64,000 nt of DNA from Malus domestica (lineage: Eukaryota; Streptophyta; Magnoliopsida; Rosales; Rosaceae). The notes below the pieces were generated by a model. That model was not told the origin of the DNA and made no database searches. It saw nothing but the letters and a program-made list of their open reading frames with translations. The position numbers and the translations under genes were made by a program. Positions within the stretch are counted from its first letter, which is position 1. The number at the start of each line of letters is the position of its first letter. The stretch lies in assembly GCF_042453785.1 (NCBI RefSeq), contig NC_091671.1, forward strand, positions 28,177,001 to 28,241,000, in the 5' to 3' direction. Below are positions 57,120 to 64,000 of the stretch, piece after piece.

Positions 57120-59099
57120 TTTGGTAAACTTACCGAGAAAACTAAAAGAAGAAAAGAAAATGAAAATATATATATATATATATATATATAATTAAGGAAA
57201 AGAAAGGAAAGAACAAAACCTGGGCTTGAGGAAAAAAAAAAAATCATGGCGTGACATTAGATTCCCTTCTTGATAAATGGGATGCAGCTGGCATCCTATT
57301 TGACAAATGCCGTGCAGCTGTCATGCAGATGTTTTAAAAAAAATTGTCAGTCATGAAGGCCACGTAAAAGCATGCACCATTAATTGAAGACATTGGATTC
57401 CTGCAAATCTTGAGTACCGAGCCGAACGGCTCATCTCTTTTCACCTAGTCTAGAGCCAAACGACTCCATTTCAGAGTCATTTCAAAACCCCCTCTTGGCA
57501 GATAAAGGAAACGTTCAGATTTTGCACACGTGTCGTACATCCGGGGGATGAGTGCCTTAGGATTCCAACTGAAAAACGCCATTATGTTCCATTTGTCTCA
57601 TAAACCATTTCTCTCTAAATTGAAAAGACCTCTGTTTCTCTCACAGTTTTCTCTCATTTCCCCATTTCATCTCCGCTCTCTCTCCTTCATTACTCCCAAA
57701 AACGCAAAAACATTCTCTATCTTGAGACAAACCAAATAGACTCTCTCGGATCTCTTCCCTCGCAGCCCTTTCATTTCTCAAATCTTCTCTGCCTGCAACT
57801 GAACAACGTACCTCCCCGCAATGTTGACTAGCCCATCCGTGGTAGAAATTGGAAAAACTGACAGCCAAAGGTAAAATGATCCTCCAATCTTTTGTTTTCA
57901 TTTCTCAGATTCATTTATTTGAGGAAAATTTACAAAATCTAACACATGCATGTGGTGTTATCTGTGTGAGGACCCCCAATAATTTCAAATCCGAGACAAC
58001 AACACAAGAACAACACCCTGAGTCGCCATCTCTTCTCAACCAAATCATGTGTCTCCCAAGCCTCAAGCCATCACAAATTCGAGTTCTAAGCATGCAGATC
58101 GAGACCATTTCGCACATGCAACGGTAATCATCTCCCACTTTGTTCAATATACATGTCTCTCAGCTTACAAAAAATCTCTCAAAGCTATCTTGTTGGGATG
58201 AGTCTACGTAGAAGCTTACAGTGATGTTCTTCTGTAGTAGGTACCCGAGATTTAGAAAGATACTGAAGAGACTAACTCAAAAAAAAAAAAATTCCCAAAG
58301 TCACGGATCTGCAAATTTTGAGGTAAAACCCGTAACCCTTTGGATTGATTGACGATGATCTGATATTTGAATAATAAAACTACTACTGGGACTGAAAAAT
58401 GACACCCAAATCCAGTGTACAACCGAGAGAAAACAAGCTTAAGCTGCCGGTCTAATGGTCCCAGAAGGCAAAATAAACGGTAAATGTCTCGGCCGCTGCA
58501 AATCATGAAGGTAAAGATCTCGTTCTTCTGCAGTCGCTAAACTCAACATTTACATGTTCAACGACAGTTCCTTATAATGCCATATTTAACCTGTATGTAC
58601 TCATATTTTTGCTCTTTATGTAGGGGTATACAGATCAATGATAGAGCCGAGGGAAAAGAAGTAAACGCACAAGCTCATCGAACAAAAACAGCCAAGGCCT
58701 CAAGACCCAGATCGATGCATCTGGGAGGTAAAATTCGAATCCCTGCAAGTTGAATTGTTGTAGATCTAGTAATAATTGCTGTACTCAGTTCTGTGGTGTA
58801 TGGATCTGTGATTTAACTGTGTTTCCCCATGCATTGCAAAACTGAGCTGCAGAAATTTAACTGCTCAAAATTATGTCTATGTGCTGGATCTGCAACAATC
58901 ACCCCCAAACTTGCATCTGTGAATGACTTTTATGTTGACTGCTTTAAATTTCCAGCATAGGACGCGCTTTATTTTTCACTTATTTTTCACGTTCGCAACC
59001 TGCAATTAACCAATATGCGTTAAAAAAAATTAAAATAAAATCAAATAAACTGGGTAAATAAAATCAACCTGCAATTTTCCATTTTTGAATTTTTCGTTT
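57120..59099. other. Intergenic region with exon-like segments of unknown origin
   Basis: 57490-57870 looks like a plant 5' leader: pyrimidine-rich CTCTCTCC runs, then a possible start MLTSPSVVEIGKTDSQ at 57821 ending at AAAG|GTAAAA. Another exon-like block runs from about 58624 (ATGTAG acceptor) to 58727 (GAG|GTAAAA donor), open as QINDRAEGKEVNAQAHRTKT. The pieces do not join into a gene I can support. They may be captured sequence or 3' non-coding DNA of the adjoining Athila element. A GAGCCG-AA-CGGCTC hairpin lies near 57419. Confidence 0.35.
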
Positions 59100-59220
59100 T
59101 TTTTATTGAAGAGAAAATCAAACGAAAATTAAAATTAGGAAAGAGTTTAGAAACATTGGGTTGCCTCCCAATAAGCGCTTTATTTTAAGTCTGTAGCTAG
59201 ACGTTGCGGAAGTCCGGTGG

Positions 59221-61936
59221 CTAGATCACTGGTTCCTTCAGAGTTGATGACTTGCCTACACCAAATTTCTCTATGCATGGTTTTAGTTGATGTTTGGTCA
59301 CCTTCAATGAGAAATCTGTGCCCTTAGCCTTAATGTCCACATTACCATTCTGAAAAACTTTAGTAACTAGAAAAGGGCCTTTCCATCGAGACTCTTGTTT
59401 TCCTGGAAATGACTTGAAATCTGAACTTAATAACCACACTTTTTTACCAGGCTGTATTTTCTTAAAATTTGGGTTGCTTGGCAAATTTTCATGTTTTTTC
59501 ATAGTGTTAATTGGCTGGTCTTCATGTAGCACCCTTTGCTGCTGTGGTTTAAGACTTGTACAATCACGAGTTAAATTCGGGGGCTTTATGGACAGATGGT
59601 CAGTTGATGATCTGTTCATAAACTTGGCACTTGGTAAACCATCCAATGCATCAACACGCATGCATTCTTGCTTGTCACCTGAATGTATGCTTGCTTCAAA
59701 CAACTTGAAAACAACAGTTTGATCTTCAACCTGGAATGTTAATGTTCCAGCTTCAACGTCAATAAGAGTCCGGGTTGTTGCCAGAAATGGGCGGCCCAAA
59801 ATAATGGGCGTTGTCAAATCCTCATCCATGTCCAACACCATAAAATCAGCCGGTAAATATAAATTGTCAACCTTCACAATAACATCTTCAATGACTCCTC
59901 TAAGGTAGGTAATTGAACGGTCAGCCAATTGAATAATACTGGAGGTTGGCTTCAGCTCACCTTCACCTAAACGTTTGAAAACAGAATATGGCATTAAGTT
60001 TACACTAACACCTAAATCAATTAAAGCACTACTAAAATCACAATTTCCAATGGTGCAAGAGACAGTAAAACTCCCTGGATCTTTTTTCTTTGGAGGCAAT
60101 TTATGCAATAAAACCGCACTGCACTGTTATGTTAGAATCACTTTTTCAGAATCCACAAGATTCTTTTTCTTTGTACAAACGTCCTTAAAAAACTTGGCAT
60201 AAGATGGAATGTTCTTGATTGCATCAATTAATGGAAGATTAATTTGAACTTTAGCCAAAGTTTTCATGAAATCTGTCAACTGTTGATTTTTAGCTCTAGG
60301 CTTCAACCTTTCTGGATAAGGCATAGGAGGCTCATAAACATGTTCTGTAGTTTTTGTGGTAGCTTTTGCAGTATTTTCGGATCTGTCTTGGGACTGCCCA
60401 GAATCTGCAGAATTTTCAGAATCTGCAAAAATTGCAGATTTAGTTTAGGGTTGTTCTGCTGCCCACGAATTTCCAGCAGATTTTTCATGTTTGTTGTCAT
60501 AACTTTTGCCAGACCGTAAAGTATGTACATCATTGCATTCTTCTCGTCCTCTTGGATTAGGTACTGTTTGACTAGCAAATATACCCGGTGCCCTTTCTGA
60601 AACTTGCAAAGCAATCTGCCCAATTTGTTTTTCCATATTTTTCATTGATGCATGCAGATTTTGGATTTCTTGACTGGTAGTATTTGCTAATTTTTCAATT
60701 GCAACTTCCCAAGCAGCCTTAGGTGCAGCATGTTGCTGTACCTGCTGTTGAAATTGAGGCCTAGAGTGTTGATCTTTGTCCCACTTTAAATTAGGATGAT
60801 CTTTCCAACCTGGGTTGTAGAAATTTGAATACGGGTCATATCTGGGACGTTGAAAATTATTAAATGAATTAACCTGCTCCGCCATAAACTCCGGATAAGC
60901 ATCTTTATGCGGACAGCTCAAAAAATCATGATTTGTCAAGCTGCAAATGCTGCAGGCAGCTTGTAAAGGCTGCTGTACAGCAACCTGTGAACCTGGTATT
61001 CTTTGTAATAACATGTCGAATTTTGCATCAAGTCTTTTCTCCATTTTTTCAATTTGTACTGTAACATATGGAGAACCGTTAGACATCTCAAAAATAGACC
61101 TAGATTGTGGCTGCTCAACTGCCCACTGTTGTGTATCTGCTGCCATTTTTTCAAATAACAAACAAGCCTCTTGTGCATTTTTATCCTTGCACGAACCTCC
61201 GCAAGATGCGTTGACAAGAGTTTTTGTAGTCATATTCAACCCTCTGAAAAATATATGCATTTGATCAGTAGTGTTAATACCCGAATGTGGACATTTTCTA
61301 ATCAACTCTTTAAACCGCTCCCACGCCTCGTGAAACTCTTCATTTGGTTTTTGGGCAAACGATAAAATTTGAGTTCTCATATCAAGAGTCTTAGAAGCTG
61401 GATAATACTTGTTTAAAAAATTTTCACTGAGTTGGGCCCAAGTGCTAATGCTTCCAGATGGGAGTGTGAGGAGCCATCTCCTTGCTTGATCTTTCAGAGT
61501 GTAAGGAAATAAATAGAGCTTAATAGATTCGGCTGAAAATCCCCTCACCAAAATATTTTTGCACCCCATTAAAAATTCTGCAATGTGCATGTTAGGATCA
61601 TCAGATGATAACCCATGAAACGTAGGCAGAATGTTCAACATGTGCTGCTTTATTTCAAATGCAGACCCTTCCTCCACTGCCGGATAAGTAATGCAACTTG
61701 GTATATTTGTGGTATGGGCTGTCAGTGAATCACCCAGGGGCAGACTAGCTTCTGGAATTACAAATGCCATTTTTTTCTTTGCTGTGCAGGTCTTCAGAAT
61801 TTAAAGACTGTAGAAAAGTTCCCTGCAGAGGAGGAACCCGCTGCAAATTTTGCTCTCTGCGTCTCCTCCTTAGATTCTGCTCAAGTTCTGGATCAAGTGG
61901 AATCAATTTCTGCACTGCTGAACGGGTGCTGACCAT
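59221..61936 (-). pseudogene. Athila gag-protease fused by deletion to the integrase C-terminus
   Basis: Gag starts at 61936 (MVSTRSAVQKLIPLDPELEQ) and shifts frame near 61770 to MAFVIPEASLPLGDSL. It has the retrotransposon gag domain (WLLTLPSGSISTWAQLSENF, YYPASKTLDMRTQILSF, EEFHEAWERFKELIRKCPHS) and a CX2C...HX4C knuckle-like CSICSLTNHDFLSC. The frame then has TAA at 60445 and at about 60127. From 60108 a 295-codon open frame holds the protease (LIDLGVSVNLMP, IILGRPFLAT). It runs without a break into the integrase tail (KIQPGKKVWLLSSDFKSFPG ... SRWKGPFLVTKVF). Since RT, RNase H and the integrase core are lost, the deletion happened to preserve the frame. It cannot transpose by itself. Confidence 0.85.
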
Positions 61937-62062
61937 GCACAGATTTATGAAATCTGTACTGCTGTACTATTGTAATCTGTAAAAATAAAATAAAAACGAA
62001 AATTAAATTATTATTTTTTATATGTATGAACAGCAATAACTAATTGAAAATCTGATTAGTAG

Positions 62063-62081
62063 GGATTATTTTAAATAATCC
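62063..62081. repeat. Perfect hairpin next to the Athila primer site
   Basis: GGATTATTT-t-AAATAATCC has a 9-bp stem and a 1-base centre, overlapping the inner end of the primer site by three bases. Confidence 0.7.
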
Positions 62082-62096
62082 CCGACAACGGCGCCA
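62079..62096 (-). other. Primer-binding site (tRNA-Asp type) of the Athila element
   Basis: On the minus strand TGGCGCCGTTGTCGGGGA, one base different from the usual plant tRNA-Asp complement, six bases inside the 5' LTR. Confidence 0.88.
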
Positions 62097-62102
62097 TTTT
62101 CT

Positions 62103-63607
62103 TGATAGGATTTTTACTACTCATGTGAACGGGCTTAAATCTCCTATTTTACTTGCAAGAATCACAAGGTTATTGTAGTATAAACAGATTTCGCAAGGTC
62201 GTCTCCACAAGGATTATTAAATAATTCAAAACTAATCAGATTCCATTAAATTATTGTAAAGTAGAAGTTTAGGTGATTGATTTTATAACCTAATTAAAAA
62301 AAACGAAATTAATGAATTAAAATAAACAATCTGCAATATTAGAGCTAGAGAGAATAAAACAGTTTTGGGAGAATAAAATTAAGAAAGCACTAGGGTTCCA
62401 CCATCACCTAGCAATCCTATGAATTTTTACCAATTACTTATAATCTACACATGCCACTTTGAAGGTTAGATTTTTCTAATTCATATTCTACTTGGAACCT
62501 CCAACATAGAACGTATATCTAACATGCAACCCGTCCGGACGTTTGGATCAAATCTAAACATGAAAGACTCATTATGCTTTATGAAAATCCTTTGAAAAAC
62601 CATGCAATCCTTAAGACGTGATATTCATCCTAAGAGAAATTACAATTATTAATCACAAGAAGCTAGCGTCAATTTCAGGGAACCTTCCGACCAAAATTGC
62701 ATCAAATTACTTTTCTAAAGATCCTAATGGTGATCAGGCATTACGACAATTAGATAGTTTTTATCCCGTTGATTAACAATTCAAAGTACGCATGCAATCG
62801 ATCATAAGCAATTAAATAAAAATCACATATTTATGCTAAGGCTTAAGGCTTCGCCCTAGCAAAAGAAATTAGTTCCGCATATTCATAATTGAAATCATAG
62901 AAAATATATTCAAGAAAAGAATTGAAAGCACCTTCAAGTAAAAAGTCTTCAAAACCCTAACAATTTGAAAGCACCTTCAAGTAAAAAGTCTTCAAAACCC
63001 TAACAATTCTCTGTCTCCAAAATTGCATAAAGGAAAGTGTCCCTAAAACTGTAGACGGCTAAGCAATATATTTGCCAAGCCACCACACCAACCCTAGGAA
63101 ACTAAAATTAATCAAAAAAACCTCCCACAAACTTAGGAAACATAACCCTAAATTAAATGATAAAATTAGTCTAAAATCTGAACAGCCACGTTTTGACCCA
63201 TAAGCTGCTCCAAAACTGGCCCAATATAGCTGGATTTAATTTTTGGAATATTCTGAACACTTTTCCAGAAGGCCACGAACCCATCTGAGGTCATCTTGGG
63301 CTCCAAAAACGCAATTTAAGCCCAAAAACGTCATTTTCCAGCACTGTGCACTGCTTCTTTATTTCATCGTCAGAAAATAACCGCTTGGTGGAAAAATCCC
63401 AATTTTTGATATGATCAAGCTAAGTGACTCACGAACGTCCTCCAACTGGAATTACTCCAAAATTCGTCCATTTGGTCCTGTTTTTCTCCAGAGGAAATCG
63501 AAAGTCCTATATTGAAAATACAATTCAAAGTATCAAAATTCTTCCAAAATATTAACCAAAGTATACTAAGATTAGGGTAAAATATATAATATAAAATCTA
63601 CTCATCA
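62103..63607 (-). repeat. 5' LTR of the Athila element
   Basis: On the minus strand it begins TGATGAGTAGATTTTATATT and ends AAATCCTATCA, giving TGAT...ATCA ends over 1505 bp. Positions fit the primer site. A direct duplication (CAATTTGAAAGCACCTTCAA and AAAAGTCTTCAAAACCC) occurs within it near 62920-63005, about 40 bp per copy. Confidence 0.82.
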
Positions 63608-64000
63608 GCTCCCTCCTGTTTGCTTTTTTTTTTTTTTTTTGACTGATGTAAAATGTACATTTATGTAAATTTATTAATAATGAATAAATAAAAGCATTCT
63701 GATCGAATAAAACCGACAAAAAATATATTAATAATAAAAAAAATATAAACCACTTTTTGAATCATTTCTTTCCCTTTCAAGTTGGTTTCCCCTACATTCA
63801 CTGCATTTTCCATATTCAACCTATGTTTCAAATCCTTCATCTTTGATGACAACATGTTTGACATGGGAAGAATTTGTATGGGCACACCAAAACTGTCACG
63901 ATTACTAGAATTCGAACTAATAGATTTCCTCGTTGGATCACTTGAATCCTCCGAGCCAATAACTTCCTGAGCTTCCTGGGTAAGTTCTAGTGTTCAGTTT
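63608..64000. other. Flank of the Athila element; weak minus-strand open stretch
   Basis: A T run at 63625-63642 adjoins the LTR. On the minus strand, from about 63990 to 63740, an open frame reads SDPTRKSISSNSSNRDSFGV ... MSNMLSSKMKDLKHRLN, ending in AT-rich DNA. It could be the end of a transposon-encoded protein exon, but I do not recognise it. Confidence 0.3.

Larger units (their letters stand above)
59100..63607 (-). mobile_element. Athila-lineage gypsy element, internally deleted, without 3' LTR
   Basis: Read on the minus strand: a 5' LTR (63607-62103), a tRNA-Asp primer site, gag, protease, then directly the integrase C-terminus. The conserved post-integrase block CGTCTAGCTACAGACTTAAA ... 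CGCTTATTGGGAGGCAACCC (59205-59157) follows. RT, RNase H and the integrase core are missing. The protease motif DLG and the primer site are typical of Athila. No second LTR was found down to 57000, so the copy is truncated or rearranged. The lower boundary is approximate. Confidence 0.82.

Noticed and set aside
6066..63607. The two Athila-like LTR regions as the pair of one giant element
   Set aside because: Their divergence is far too high for one insertion. Many unrelated insertions and two host genes lie between, and only the right one adjoins a primer site.
1..64000. tRNA, rRNA and CRISPR features
   Set aside because: No cloverleaf-like or rRNA-like sequence was recognised. The tRNA-like words seen (62079, 21544, 49582) are retroelement primer sites, and the tandem repeats lack CRISPR architecture.

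Overview
The window is nuclear DNA from a flowering plant: AT-rich, with GT-AG introns and almost wall-to-wall transposable elements. The element families and the one large host gene look like a woody eudicot, most likely Rosaceae (apple, pear or Prunus type). That last step is inferred from remembered family resemblance, not from a search.

Only two host genes are convincing. A 14-exon gene at 40485-47337 (+) encodes a 665-residue chloroplast DUF21/CBS-domain protein of the CNNM/CorC ion-transport family, like Arabidopsis At1g55930/At3g13070. A single-exon gene at 48861-49265 (-) encodes a 134-residue plant protein of unknown function. Most of the rest is mobile DNA, much of it nested.

Layout. 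1-5203: decayed Ty1/copia element with integrase and RT relics, an antisense coiled-coil ORF and a 3' LTR. 5205-5930: long inverted repeat. 6066-7310: diverged Athila-like LTR fragment. 7632-9515: TIR element (about 200-bp TIRs) carrying a broken DUF1685 gene copy, so Pack-MULE-like. 9591-10792: a second TIR element with a GC-rich cargo. 10950-12823: LINE fragment joined to the 3' exons of a MuDR-type transposase gene and a terminal repeat. 12833-13003: MITE. 15490-18329: hAT-like element with an 8-bp target duplication, containing five copies of a roughly 350-bp tandem repeat that stays largely open on the minus strand.

20263-40275 is one nested structure. A non-autonomous Mutator-like element of about 1.1 kb, with a perfect 9-bp target duplication CTCAAACAC, received a 13.7-kb Tat-lineage gypsy retrotransposon (20429-34117, 1112-bp LTRs, target duplication GAGGT) and a 5.2-kb Helitron (35042-40247, minus) that landed in its right TIR. 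The gypsy element has gag, protease, RT, two RNases H and integrase on the plus strand. On the minus strand it carries a decayed antisense gene resembling the plant mobile domain. The Helitron carries a decayed RPA70-like gene. The stack ends about 200 bp before the start codon of the DUF21/CBS gene.

49345-50773: TRIM-like small LTR element about 80 bp upstream of the 134-residue gene. 51898-52119: foldback MITE with a perfect 9-bp target duplication. 52609-52781: second MITE. 52900-53690: minus-strand relative of the TRIM. 56098-57119: three consecutive unidentified minus-strand ORFs, two overlapping by ATGA. 59100-63607: minus-strand Athila-type gypsy element with 5' LTR, tRNA-Asp primer site and gag-protease, in which an internal deletion joins protease directly to the integrase C-terminus.
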